DNA of 64,000 nucleotides, taken from Sebastes aleutianus (taxonomy: Eukaryota > Chordata > Actinopteri > Perciformes > Sebastidae). The position numbers and the translations under genes are program-made. Below the pieces are notes generated by a model. The model did not search any database. It was not told the origin of the DNA and was given only the letters and a program-made list of their open reading frames with translations. The stretch covers positions 61,000 through 124,999 of the forward strand of contig CAKAKS010000168.1 in the NCBI GenBank assembly GCA_916700875.1, in the 5' to 3' direction. Of the stretch, positions 34,068-46,205 are shown piece by piece; position 1 is the stretch's first letter; each line of letters begins with the position of its first letter.

Positions 34068-34574
34068 ATGACCATCAGGGATGAGACCACGGAGACACGG
34101 GTGGAACGGGCTGGCAATCGCTGGCTTGTGAGTACATCGGCCACCGAAGCCCTATTGTGTCATGACCGCCATGATACAGCCACTAAACTAACACTACCTA
34201 ACCAGACAGTGTTTTTAACAATTACATTGGGAGCTACAATACACATCGATGACATTGTCCTCCATCATCTCAACCCCGACAGACATGACGTGGAGATTGA
34301 GATCATGGACGCGCTCAGAGGTCACGACCTCACAATAGGCGACACCCTTCAACAGCAGCTTCTGGCTGAAGGGACTAAATTGGTTCAGTTCAGTCTCAAA
34401 CCGACTGGACTTACCACCACATTTTCGTCACATATGAATGGGTTATCGTCCTATCAGGATCATCCGATGAATTGGATAGCCCTGGTGCTTTTGCTTGGTG
34501 GTTGGATCATCACGGCCATCGCTGCACACAGCATGTACAAGTACATCCAGACACTACAGGCCAAACTAGATTAA
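34068..34574 (+). CDS. Envelope transmembrane-like remnant (168 aa)
   Basis: An open frame upstream of the 3' LTR. It ends with a clear membrane segment (WIALVLLLGGWIITAIAAH, about residues 137-155) and a short basic tail, the layout expected of the C-terminal end of a retroelement envelope protein. It lacks a signal peptide and the N-terminal part, and its start is only the first ATG available. It is described as a remnant; no claim of function is made. Confidence 0.5.
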   Translation: MTIRDETTETRVERAGNRWLVSTSATEALLCHDRHDTATKLTLPNQTVFLTITLGATIHIDDIVLHHLNPDRHDVEIEIMDALRGHDLTIGDTLQQQLLAEGTKLVQFSLKPTGLTTTFSSHMNGLSSYQDHPMNWIALVLLLGGWIITAIAAHSMYKYIQTLQAKLD

Positions 34575-34964
34575 CTTCTGTTTGTGTCACCAAGCTTCAT
34601 ACATCAGCCCTCAACCACACCTCTAACTGGCTCCACCCCTCTCAAGGAGTAAGTTGGTTAACCCTAACCCTAATTCTTTCCTCCCTCTCCGAGCAGCAAA
34701 GAATGTGATAAGATTGGTGTTTCCCTCAGGTTGAATGATGTATGAATGTAAAACAATGCAACAAGAAATAGATAAGTCATCTGCCCAGATACTACAGCCT
34801 CTGTAAAACGTCATGCGCTGAACGGCATGGACTACTCAAACTCTTTCCCACTCAGGAATATGGACTGTGTAACCCTCAGGTTACCATCACCTACATGGAC
34901 TGTTCGGCCCTTTCATGCTCTAAAGACCGGGACCTGCGTCCCACTCTTCAGAACAAAGGGGGAC

Positions 34965-37026
34965 TGTAGGGACCTCACGAGACAAAGAGCCTTGGCCTAC
35001 ATGGGAAACCAGAAGCCTGATCACAGCAGGGGACCTAACTGCCCGGCTCTTGAAATTTCGCATCTACATGCGAAATTTCATTTTGAACCCAAACAAGGGC
35101 TCCCATTGGATGAGGCTAACAGGAAATGTGGGGTCTTTCCGGTGAAATGCCCACTACCTCACAGGAGATAAAAGCACGCTCACCTGAATCTCATCCCCTT
35201 TCCACTGCAACTTCACGTTGCTACAGGAGGTACCCAACGCTGACGCGTTCACCTTAAGACTCGAGCCACAATTTCCTGACCTCGCTGGACGAGTTTAAGA
35301 AATTGTTGTGTCCATCAGACTTTGATCCACATCCCTGCAGAAGGAAGAATACAGCCCGGCTTCACCAAGGAAGCCGAGGACAACCGTTCTTCATCAAAGG
35401 AAACGAGCGCACCGCCTTTTCCTTCATTTCTGGCTGCTTTCCCCTCCGCTGCCACACGGAGGTCCAGCCTGCCGTTCATCAGCTGACGAGCTCCATAACG
35501 GCCCGTTATTGTCCAAGCCTGCGACGCCGCCGGACCAATTAACGACGATATACTCCACTATCGCTCCAAAGAAGCGATTCAAGTAAGAGGCTTGTGTCTG
35601 GGCAGAGACTAGTGAAATTGTATATTCCAATAAGTTAATAACTATTGTTGATTTATACTAAACGTACGGACCGCCGAGTCCGTCTGTTTGCTTTGTTTAC
35701 TTTACTTGCTTTGCTCTGCTTTGCTTGTTTATGTTGCTTTGTTTACTGTTGCTGACTGTCTGATTACTGTGTGCTCCTTGTGTTAGCTCCTGCCAAACGT
35801 GAAGATCTGTAGCTGTAGTTTATTATTAAAAGACCAGTGCACGGCTGACAAACGTGAGTTTGTCAGCCGAGCATCTGAGTAATAATAATCCAGCTATTAC
35901 ATCTCTCGCGCGGCAGTTAGGATTCCTGCTGCTGCGGTGTTTACTGTTTTGACTGTGATACTGTTTTAAGGCGCTCCCCGCCTTTCTTTTCCTCCACTTC
36001 TACTACATACAAACAAACACTTTGCCGACATGTGGGACTTAAACCTCCCGTTCGTACACAGTCGGTAATTTCCGTGGCGCTTCCGCCACCAGAGCAATTC
36101 CTCCCTCGTGACGTAACCACTTACGTGGTGACGCCGCCTCAGGGTTTCCCTTGCTCCTCCCACACACGCACACACGTAGATACGCCTCCTCACGTTCCCA
36201 CCTTACTGATCACGCGGGACTTTCACATCCCGTTTGGGCGTGGTCTGTAACGTTCGAGCAACCCCTCCCTCGCGTGACGTAACCACTTACGTGGTGACGT
36301 CCACCGCGGGCGTCCTTTGCTCCTCCCACACCGCACACACACATAGACACGCCTCCTCACATAGGCTCACCCCATTACCTTACAGGACACGTGGGGTTCA
36401 CACCCCCGTTCGTGCGTGATCTGTAACGTTCGAGCAACCCCTCCCACGTGGTGACGCCACCTCGAGCGTCCTTTGCTCCTCCTCCACACACACACTCCCA
36501 TTTCACACCTCCTCTCATACTCACACACACACACACACATCTCTCTCTCTCACTTTGTGTTTTGTTTAATTCTAGTTTAGTGCTCAGAGCTGCGTTGTAG
36601 AACATCCATTTGTTTATTAAAAGTGTTGTTAATTAGTAATTACTGCTGTAATAACTATTGATTTAGATTGATGTTGTTAGAGTGTTTATTGTTGATTGAG
36701 ATCACTATATTTAAATAAATGGTCTTATTTTAAATAGCAGTTGTCTGTGTTTGTTGTGCATTCATATTGTAATAGCGGCTGGTTATGAGAGTTAGTGCTC
36801 GGATTCACCCTTCACCGTTCATCTCCTAAATGTAAAGTAGTGATTAAATACTGGCATTTGGAGTGAACAATCCCCTTATGAGACTGGATTAACGTTTTGG
36901 TTATTGGTCCCTGATTCCAGGGTGGTGCCCCGTTCATTATTAATGTTGATTAATAATAATAATTCTATGAATATTATTATTAAATTAGCTAATAACCAAA
37001 CCTGTTCCATTTGTAAATCACTTACA
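34965..37026 (+). repeat. 3' LTR (2062 bp) of the env-bearing element
   Basis: It matches 28846-30967 with roughly 1 percent substitutions by eye, a shorter CA run (36523-36538), and a deletion of about 22 bp that removes the third TGACGTAA palindrome near 36446. The TATA-like box is at 35165-35175 and the hairpin at 35052-35079. Confidence 0.9.
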
Positions 37027-38385
37027 CAGTAAACCAGGAGTTCAAGATGTAAAAGCTTTATTTAGCGCCATCTATGTGTGAAATGCCATCGAACTTGGCA
37101 GCACCTCTCAGAGTAAATGTCAGCACCGGTCCTCTAAATGTGGTTGCTGTTGCACAATGTTTTTAAGACTTACGGCTGGTTATGTAATACAGTGGTTCTC
37201 AAACTTTAACATAATCAGGTTGGAGTTCGAGACCCCACCAGCCAGGCGTAAACAGCTGTTTTTACGTGAGATTTTGAGTGATTATAGTGAACGCTCTGAT
37301 TAATAAATGTAGGATAAATAATATAAGGCTTTGTTTGTGTGTTTAGTTTGGTTTAGTTTGAACAGCTAGCTCCTAGGCGTTGTCCAATGTGCTCCAGGCA
37401 CTGTGGATTTCTAATGCTTTTCGTGACTTTTTCTCTCCCCCCGACCCGCCGGAAATGACCCGTGAGAAACTCACCTGCATGCACACTTTGATTCTCACAA
37501 ACACACTCAATAAAATCTATTCTATATCACTGGTACAGGCGATGTAATGCAAAAACCATCCCCCAGTCTAAAATACTCCATCACTTGTGATTCCAGTCTT
37601 ACCCCAGTTGGTCCTAATCACTGCTTTGTCCAGTCTGGTGACGATGTCGTCCACCACACCAGAGAGATGAAACACACAGTCGTACCTCCTCCAGTCTTCA
37701 GGTGCGACTGATGACAGGTTCAGCTCAACACTCATCTGGAAGGATCCATCGTGGTTGGAGAGGATCTCTCCGTGGTCCACGTCCTCATGAATCTCCTCTC
37801 CATCTCTCCTCCAGAACATCATGACTCTGTCGGGGTAGAAACCTGTAGCGTGGCAGCTGACTGGAGAGGAGGGAGTCTTCTGGAGGAGAGACACTGAGGG
37901 ACGCTCTGGGGAGAGGGACAGACACAGATGAGTCTGTACTGAGACACCAAGATGTGTCAGGATATTATTTTCATTGGAATGATACAGTGCCTTAAAAGTA
38001 CTGAGTCCATGTACAACAGCACATCTTGCCATGTGATCTTACCTGTTCTCTGCAGAAAGCTCCTCCCATAGTCTAGGTACTTCTTCAGCTGGTCAGGACA
38101 TTTGTGGATGTATTGGTCTTTGTTGTATTTTAATATATCTTTCGCATTATCCCATCTAAGTTTGGTGATGACAGCCTGTGGCTTTAGAGCAGTCCATGTC
38201 AGCGTCTGCAGGTCCAACACAAGGAAGTCTTCTCCATCATAACCGTACTGATTATAACCAACAACCTCTCCAGTCTTGTCGTCCCACTCACAGCCGCTGA
38301 TCCTCTGTAAAATGTGGACACCTGAGAGAGACATAGACAGAAAAAAGAGAAATCCCAGTACAGCCAGTTATTAAGAGATAATAGC

Positions 38386-38704
38386 TAGGGCTGTCAAAGT
38401 AAACACGATAATAAAGCATTAACACAAATTAGTTTTAACGCCATTCATTTCTTTAACGCATTAATGCAACTAGTTATTTTTAGGTTGTAGCGGGCTCAGT
38501 GTTAAAGCTAGAGTGAAGATACTGGCATCATATGAAACTAGAAAACCTAAAGAATCCATTGGTACCAACCATGTCTTGCTTGTTACGAAGGAGGTTAAAT
38601 AACGCACCAAACATGCACTAAATTTTGGCGAGGAAAAACTGTCATGGCCATTTTCAAATGGGTCCCTTGACCTCTGACCTCAAGATATGTGAATGAAAAT
38701 GGGT

Positions 38705-38749
<45 letters not shown>

Positions 38750-38887
38750 AATTTGCATATAGCAGCACTGAAAAGAGTATTAAATACTTGACAAATCTCC
38801 CTTTAAGGTACATTTTGAAAAGATAAAAAATGTGTGATTAATTTGCGATTATTCGCGATTAAATATTTTAATCGATTGCCAGCCCTA
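38386..38887. mobile_element. hAT-like MITE in intron 2 of unit D
   Basis: It starts TAGGGCTG and ends CAGCCCTA. The interior has TTAACG and GCGATTA motifs common in fish MITEs. Flanks ATAATAGC and ATAATATC are close to an 8-bp duplication. A TA microsatellite lies inside (38708-38748). Confidence 0.65.
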
Positions 38888-39453
38888 ATAATATCACATC
38901 TTCACCACAGAGACACACTGATCCACAGTGGAAGCCACTCATCATCTGGACAGTGTGGATGGCTCACAAAGAGGCAGAGACTGCTAGGAAACAGAGTGAA
39001 ACTCGTCCGTATTTTCTGTATCAAAAAGCACTAGAGAAGCCAGGGATGTGTGTCTACATCTCACATCAGAGAGAGAAATCATTTTACCCGTAAAAAGTTA
39101 CATATGAACATAAACATACTGTACCTCCAGTTTGGTTTAAGCGCTGCTTCAGGCTGTCCAAGCTGGCTCTTAATGAACTTCTGGCTACCAAAACACTCCA
39201 GAGAATACCACTCCAGGAGTTGTGGGTATTCCTTTGCTAGTTTCTTCACCCAGTCCTGTTTGAGTTCTGGGGTCTTGATGTTGCTGTCACAGTAACCCAT
39301 CTGCACTTCATCGAGCATCGCAGCTGCCACAAACTCTGGGAAGTTTGGGACTCCAGAAGTTGCAGTAAGGAAAAATTTCAGTGAGTGTTTCACTGCAAGA
39401 CAAAGAAAGTTTTTAACTGGATTTTAAACATTCTTGAGGGGTTGATTGATTAA

Positions 39454-39921
39454 CCCATTTGTGCCCGCAACTGAAATTTTGTTTTTGGGCTTCAGCACGA
39501 ATTTGAAGAAATTTTCAAAATCGGTCAAACCGTTTGGCTGAAAAGTGAGTTTTTCTTATTATACTAAATATAGTCTTTGGGCACATGGGCCTACTGTTTT
39601 TGCACTCCTTTATATTTTAGGTAAAAACAGTAGTCACGTTACCTCAGATGAGATGTACAGTAGTATGATAAGAAAATGGCTGTATCTCAGAAACTACAAA
39701 GGGCACAATCAAGTATTTGGTATCTATGAACTCATACAAAGTTGAATATCAAAGATATGCACACATATGCCATGTAAAAAGTGTGATTTTTCATGTAATC
39801 TTTCAAAGTTGTACTGTTAGATACTTGCCCAAAGTATGTTTGTACCAATTTTCAAATCTTTTGACCGATCAGAGCAAATGTGTCCTTACCATACTAAATA
39901 TAGTCTTTGGGCACAAATGGG
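39454..39921. mobile_element. piggyBac-like MITE, intron 1 of unit D
   Basis: TTAA flanks and the same inverted termini as in unit A. Confidence 0.8.
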
Positions 39922-40018
39922 TTAATTGGTTTTTCAATTCCCCAAAAAAGGAGAATTTTAAAATATGTTGAATTACTCTGAGCGACAAAAGAATATGTTA
40001 TAGACCCATTCTCATTAC

Positions 40019-40019
40019 T

Positions 40020-40058
<39 letters not shown>

Positions 40059-40440
40059 GTACTTTATTGATCCCACATTGGGAAATTCTTGTGTTACAGC
40101 AGCAGGTTATCCAGGCAATACAGGAACAGTAAATATAAAATAAATATACATATCAACACTAGAGGTAATATCTATAGGATACAAAATATAAAGACTCTAT
40201 TATAAATATACCAGACTACTACAGCTAGCTTGGAAAATATAAAAGATGAACATAGAATAACAATAACATGCTATATACAATAGCAAAGTGTGTAATGAAA
40301 TACTATGTATTAACAAAGTGTGCAAGTTATAAAACTAAAACATAACAATTTTGTTTTAAAATATCAATAAATTAGGAAAATATTATATATATATTTATAA
40401 TAATATAATATTTAAATTGAAATGTTGTGCATTGATCAAT
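40019..40440 (-). mobile_element. Rex3/RTE-like LINE tail with GATA repeat, unit D intron 1
   Basis: Same tail and AT-rich continuation as in unit A. Confidence 0.68.
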
Positions 40441-41755
40441 GAGTAATGTAGATGGCCAGTATACAATCATTATTATTTTTTATTGTAGCCCTAATAACAG
40501 CAGAGATTTGCTCTTTTGCAATTGATAGAATTATTATTAAGGAAACCTATTAAATATGAATTGCTGTAATATACAATTTTGATTTAATAATGTCGTTCCA
40601 TATAAACAATAATATTGGTGGACAGTAGGGTAGGATTTCCCACCGTAGAGGTTCCGTCTCCTAGCAACAGTCAAGATTTCCTCTATCATGTTTACGACGA
40701 CGATATTAATATATTCCCTTTTAATTGCCTAAACTAAAGCATATATACAGTTTAGGTGTCGTTTTGTGACACAATGGCGTGTAGGTCTATATAAAAACAA
40801 CAGTAGGCTAAGTAGGTATTATTGTAAGTTCAGTGTGACAAAGTGAAAGTGGTTCCTTAATGTCGCACTAAAAAGTGACTAAAACAAACAAGTTTTGCAG
40901 CAACAAGAATAACAAGAAATAACGTTGAGAGTCACAATATGATCTTACCTGTAGATGCAACATGACAGAAGAGGAGCAAGTTGAGTAACACAGTTAACTT
41001 CATCTTGTTTTGATTAGTAAGAGAGAGAGAGAGCTAGTCAGTTGACTAGCAAATATTTCGACATGGGTCAGAAGCTTGGACCTTGTCGACTCAGGTGCGA
41101 ATCCGCCCTCAGGTGTCTCACTCATTTTGGCCATGCGCCCAGGATACGGCCCGCCTAAAGAGAGGGCACTGGAGGTTGTAGCGGGCTCAGTTTTAAAGCG
41201 AGAGTGCAGATACTTGTATCATAGGAAACTAGAAACCCTAAGGAATCCATTGGTAGATTTGAAAACAGGAATTTTATGTCATTCCATTTGTTGTATTTCT
41301 ACTTTTACTGAACTAAAAGATGTGAATACTTTTTCCACCACATTCAGCATGTTGTACTCGATTCAGTATTAAATCAGCAACTTGACTTTTTCCATGTGGT
41401 TTACTGGAGACATCCATATGCAGTGGGACTATGTGACCCTAATGTTTGAGAAATCCATAGACAAAGTCTGTAAGTGATGCAACTAAATAGTACTGATTAC
41501 AGTTTAGTGAGTTGAGACGTTTCTTGCTGCAGTCTGCAAAAGTGGATGAAAAAATAAATAAAAAGATGGATTTAATCCAAGATTTTAAAGATAGTCCTAA
41601 TTTGAATTGATATCATGGAAACTTGGAGAGAGGAAGTAAAGAACAACATTGCCCTCTGCTGGTCTGTTAAAGAGATTACTAAAAAAAGAACAACTACAAT
41701 GTGACAGAAGAGCAGAGCTTTGAGGTGTGACATGAGAATAAAAATAAATCTACCT

Positions 41756-42002
41756 TAGAGCTGCAACGATTAAGCGATTAGTTGTCAACTATAATCGATT
41801 AATCAGTTTGAATCATTTTTATAAGAAAAAAAAGTCTAAATTCTCTGATTCCAGCTTCTCAAATATCAATATTTTCTGGTTTCTTTCCTCCTCTCTGACA
41901 GTAAACTGAATATCTTTGAGTAGTGGACAAAACAAGACATTTGAGGACGTCATCTTGGGCTTTGGGAAACAATGATTCACCAATTTCTGACATTTTATGG
42001 AC
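41756..42002. mobile_element. hAT-like MITE upstream of unit D, cut by a Tc1 fragment
   Basis: It matches 11323-11570; the right end is missing at the Tc1 junction. Confidence 0.65.
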
Positions 42003-42614
42003 CAAACAACAAATCTGAACACAATCAAGGCATTCTGGAGCGAAATGTGCTGCCCAGTGTCAGAAAGCTTGGTCTCAGTTGCAGATCATGGGTCCTCAAA
42101 CAGGATAATGACCCAAAACACAGCTAAAAATACCCAAGAATGGCTAAGAACAAAACATTGGACTATTCTGAAGTGGCCTTCTATGAGCCCTGATCTAAAT
42201 CCTATTGAACATCTGTGGAAGGAGCTGAAACATGCAGTGTGGAGAAGGCACCCTTCAAACCTGAGACAGCTGGAGCAGTTTGCTCACGAGGAGTGGGCCA
42301 AAATACCTGTCGACAGGTGCAGAAGTCTCATTGAGAGTTACAGAAATCAATCGATTGAAGTGATTGTCTCGAAAGGTTGTACAACTAAATATTAAGTTAA
42401 GGGTACCATCATTTTTGTCTACGCCAGTTTCATTAGTTTGTTTTTTAAAATGATTCTGTTGAACCATAATTCAAAAACAATATCTGATTTTCATTAGTTC
42501 ATTTTCAGTGAATTTTTATTTATTATTACTTTTGTCAGTTTCAAGTTATTTCAGTGACCATTGTGGGTTTTTCTTTCTTTAACGGAACGTTACCAACAAC
42601 TTTGCCTACGTGTG
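42003..42614 (+). mobile_element. Tc1-like fragment, 3' part, between units D and E
   Basis: It holds the C-terminal third of the same transposase (SPDLNPIEHLWKELK) and one inverted repeat ending CCTACGTGTG at 42614. The 5' part is missing. It breaks a hAT-like MITE that starts at 41756. Confidence 0.88.
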
Positions 42615-43129
42615 TATGTGCACAAAAGGAGGGCCCTGCTTAAGTCAAATAAAATAGGCCTATATTATCCAAAAAGCATGTGGATTATATTCATATGAAA
42701 ATAAAAATATACATGGCCTCAGATATTCACAATGAGAGAAAAAAGAAAGTGTAGGTAACAAAAGAAAGAGGGCCATTTCATTTCATGAAAAGGCAGAAGT
42801 TAGCAAACGTTCAATATTCCATGGTTTACAACAGTGGTTAGTTTGCGACATTGCGTCATTACGACAGTCTACTGGAACTGACGCCACTGGCGTCACAGTT
42901 TACGGCAAACATTGACTCACGCCCCTTGGCGTTCTCACATAGTAGGCTAGACAAAATAAAGTTTGCAAGTAAAATTATTGTTTGCAAATGACAGAACAAA
43001 GGAAATAAGCTGAAGTTACTGAATTAATAAAGTCAATGTTCCAGTCACGCGACGTGATCCAGGAGAAAAGAACTTAACATCAGTCAGGCAAACAAAATTA
43101 GGAGGTTGTCAACTTGCAGGATGATCTAC
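42615..43129. other. Intergenic, nothing recognised
   Basis: Single-copy-looking sequence between a Tc1 fragment and the LINE ORF1 scrap. No credible coding or RNA feature. Confidence 0.4.
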
Positions 43130-43410
43130 TCACAGTACTGTCATGGGGAAGAGGAGAGGTCTCTGAAAAAAAGTCCCAGCTTCCTCGGGACAGCGGAACA
43201 GTTTTGGCTTTCCCTCCACCATCACTCTCAGCGTGCAAGGATACAGCAGAGAGTATTTGATATCAGCGGCACAATGTTTCTTTTTGACAGCATCAAACTG
43301 CCGGCATTTATTGATCAAAGGTGAGCTCCTTTCTCTCCCTGGCCAGACGTAAAATCCTCACTTTGTCCTGGAAATGTAAGAACTTGACCAGGATGGGTCT
43401 AGGAGCAGAT
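43130..43410 (-). mobile_element. L1-type LINE ORF1 fragment
   Basis: On the minus strand, RPILVKFLHFQDKVRIL followed by a second piece with KYSLLYPCTLRV and FRCPEEA resembles the RNA-binding and C-terminal domains of ORF1 of fish L1/Tx1-type LINEs. Stops interrupt it. Only this piece is visible. Confidence 0.6.
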
Positions 43411-43448
43411 CAGCAGAAAAACAGACTTAAATAATTCGAAATAGATGT

Positions 43449-43715
43449 AGATCAGCCGGCTGCTCCGGGTCACGTGTCGATGTGTCCTTGAGCAAGACAC
43501 TTAACCCCAAATTGCTCCCAAAGGCATAGCCATCGGTGAGTGAATGAGTATTTAGATTAGATCCTGATGGGCAAAGTTGGCACCTTAGCAGCCTCTGCCA
43601 TCAGTGTATGAATGTGTGTGTGTGTGAATGGGTGACTGCTGACATGTAGTGTAAAGAGCTTTGAGTGGTCGGAAGACTAGAAAAGCGCTATATAAATGCA
43701 AGTCCATCCGAATAC
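43449..43715 (+). mobile_element. tRNA-like SINE between units D and E
   Basis: It shares GTGTCCTTGAGCAAGACAC and ends in AGCGCTATATAAATGCAAGTCC. The B-box end is eroded. Confidence 0.6.
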
Positions 43716-43892
43716 TTCTTCTCTCCTTCAGTATGGCAGCCAATCAGATGAGCAGCTCTCATTAGAGAGATTTATTAAATGAGTTTGGGTGGTTTTCTTT
43801 ACCCAAATGAAGGGTAGAGAACGCCATTTGTTGTTCAGATTGTAAAGTCCTCTGAGACGATAAGTTGTGGAGTTCAGCATCCTCTTCTATGT

Positions 43893-46205
43893 TCACTGCC
43901 CCGCTGTCAACACAAGTAGTAAATAAAGTGAAATCCTTGTCATATTGGTGTCCACATTATGCCGGACGTTTGTTTTTATGGTGAACAGGATATTAGTTGC
44001 TCGACCACAAGGGGAAAAAATATATATAATTGTATATAATGTGAAATATTTCACAGTATAATACTTACTGTTAGCAGGGCGAAACCCTGAAATACAGATG
44101 AGAGAAAACAATGTTAGAAAATTATTCACATTTCAGAATTTATGAAAGCAGAAAAAGAAAAAAACAAACTTTGTGCTTCACTATCACTTGTCAAATAAAT
44201 GGATTGAGTTACCAGAAGTACCACACTAAATATGCAGGACGAGAATATCATAGGTATTTATTTTAATTCATCAGAGGAATAAAAACATCTCTGTTCCTCA
44301 CCGTTATTGTTCCTCCTCCAGATGAAGAGTCCAGCGATGCAGACCGCCAGCAGCAGCAGCAGCAGTCCTACAACAACTCCAATAACAGGACCAGCAGGGA
44401 ACCCTGCAGGAGAAACTGGAACCAAAACAGAACATTCACACTTTGGGTTCATTCACACTGTGTGCTGTGTGGTTCTGAAAGTGTTTTCAGTGGTAATACC
44501 TCAGTTCTGGATATGACTTTCATTTCAATTCAACATTCAGGCAGTGCTGTCAATCATTATTGGTCAAACAAATGTGTAGTAATTAAAAACCCTGACAAAG
44601 AGGTTCACAGCTTATCAGTGGTTTAAGTGGGTACAGTAAACCAGGAGTTCAAGATAAAGAAACAAACATTAGTACATAAGTACTTTATTTAGCGCCATCT
44701 ACTGTATATGTGAAAAGCCATCAAACTTGGCAGCACCTCTCAGAGTAAATGTCAGCACCGGTCCTCTAAATGTGTTATGTTATTCTGTTTTCTGTGTTTT
44801 ACCTAGCTGCAAGACAAATTGCCCCTGGAGGACAACAAAGTTGAAGTTAACATTTTGGCACTATACACACTAGTTTCTAATAAGTTCTTCCTTAATTATG
44901 GTCTAACTGTCCACCAAATGTTACAGGAATCTGTTGCACATAAATAAACAAATATACAAGTATATTCCAGTCTTACCCCAGTTGGTCCTGATCACTGCTT
45001 TGTCCAGTCTGGTGACGATGTCGTCCACCACACCAGAGAGATGAAACACACAGTCGTACCTCCTCCAGTCTTCAGGTGCGACTGATGACAGGTTCAGCTC
45101 AACACTCATCTGGAAGGTTCCATCGTGGTTGGGGAGGATCTCTCCGAGGTCCACGTCCTCATGAATCTCCTCTCCATCTTTCCTCCAGAACATCATGGCT
45201 CTGTCGGGGTAGAAACCCGTAGCGTGGCAGCTGACTGGAGAAGAGGGAGTCTTCTGGAGGAGAGACACTGAGGGACGCTCTGGAGAGAGGCAGATAGACA
45301 CAGATGAGTCTGTACTGAGACACCAGGATGTGTCAGGATATTATTTTCACTGGAATGATACAGTGCCTTAGAAACAATGCGTCGATGTACAACAGTACAT
45401 CTTGCCATATGATCCTACCTGTTCTCTGCAAAAAGCTCCTCCCATACTGTAGGTACTTCCTCAGCCAGTCAGGACATTTGTGGATGTAGTAGTTTTTGTT
45501 GTGTTCTAATCTAGCTTTCTCATTATCCCATCGAAGTTTGGTGATGAAAGCCTGTTGTTTTGGAGCGGTCCATGTCAGCGTCTGCAGGTCTAATGCAAGG
45601 AAGTCTTCACCATCATAACCGTACTGATTATAACCAACAACCTCTCCAGTCTCGTCGTCCCACTCACAGCCGTTCATCCTCTGAAAAATGTGGGCACCTG
45701 AGAGAGGCAGAGACAGAAAAAAGAGACATCTCAGTACAGCCAGTTATTAACAGATAATAGCTAGGGCTGTCAAAATTAACACCATAATAAAGCATTAACG
45801 CAAATAAGTTTTAACGCGGTTTAAATATTTTAATCGATTGCCAGCCCTAATAATATCACATCTTCACCACAGAGACACACTGATCCACAGTGGAAGCCAC
45901 TCATCATCTGGACAGTGTGGATGGCTCACAGAGAGGCAGAGATGGCTAGGAAGCAGAGTGAAACTCGTCTGTATTGTCTGTATCAAATAGCACTAGAGAA
46001 GCCAGGGATGTATGTCTACATCTCACATCAGAGAGAGAAATCATTTTACCCGTAAAAAGTTACATATGAACATAAACATACTGTACCTCCAGTTTGGTTT
46101 AAGCGCTGCTTCAGGCTGTCCAAGTTGGCTCTGAAGACCTGCTGGCTACCAAAACACTTCAGAGAATACCACTCCAGGTGTTGTGGCTCATCCTTTATTA
46201 GTTTC
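43893..46205 (-). pseudogene. MHC class I, unit E (alpha1 cut by Tc1 fragment, no leader)
   Basis: Exons: alpha2 45419-45697, alpha3 44977-45279, connecting/TM 44302-44415, cytoplasmic 44069-44086, terminal 43893-43903, all open. Only the 3' part of alpha1 remains (46087 to about 46205). It breaks directly into a 5'-truncated Tc1-like transposon on the plus strand. The missing half of alpha1 and the leader are not found on the far side of the transposon (47139-50173), so this was a rearrangement or deletion and not a simple insertion. Alpha2 keeps more classical-looking residues than its neighbours (Tyr159 and Trp167 positions in NYYIHKCPDW). The exon order matches a U-lineage class I heavy chain. 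Confidence 0.85.
45762..45849. mobile_element. hAT-like MITE in intron 2 of unit E, internally deleted
   Basis: Both ends (TAGGGCTG and CAGCCCTA) remain but only 88 bp are left. Confidence 0.65.

Larger units (their letters stand above)
28846..37026 (+). mobile_element. Non-autonomous LTR retroelement with 2.1-kb LTRs, gag and env-like remnants
   Basis: Two long direct repeats (28846-30967 and 34965-37026) start TGTAGGGACC and end CTACA or TTACA. They are flanked by a 4-bp duplication CAGT (28842-28845 and 37027-37030). After the 5' LTR comes a likely primer-binding site TGGTGCCCCGTGTGAGG (about 30970). Before the 3' LTR is a purine tract AAAGGGGGGA (about 34955). The 4-kb interior has one long gag frame, a protease scrap and envelope-like pieces; reverse transcriptase, RNase H and integrase are missing. 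The element splits class I unit D between alpha3 and TM, on the opposite strand. It could be Ty3/gypsy-like or an endogenous retrovirus; without RT I cannot decide. Confidence 0.9.
28144..41003 (-). pseudogene. MHC class I, unit D (alpha1 frameshift; 8.2-kb LTR element in intron)
   Basis: All exon types are present: leader 40949-41003 (MKLTVLLNLLLFCHVAST), alpha1 39125-39392, alpha2 38043-38321, alpha3 37603-37905, TM 28510-28623, cytoplasmic 28276-28293, terminal 28144-28154. Alpha1 is 268 nt, not 267: compared with unit C there is one extra base near 39173, after which the helix reads out of frame and the N-Q-T site is lost. The other exons are open. A 2-LTR element lies between alpha3 and TM, on the opposite strand. 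A LINE 3' end lies in the presumed 3' UTR (27399-28138). Tyr7 position is Phe, Tyr59 position Leu, Tyr159 position Gln. I call it a pseudogene because of the frameshift; a sequencing error at that base would change this. Confidence 0.85.
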
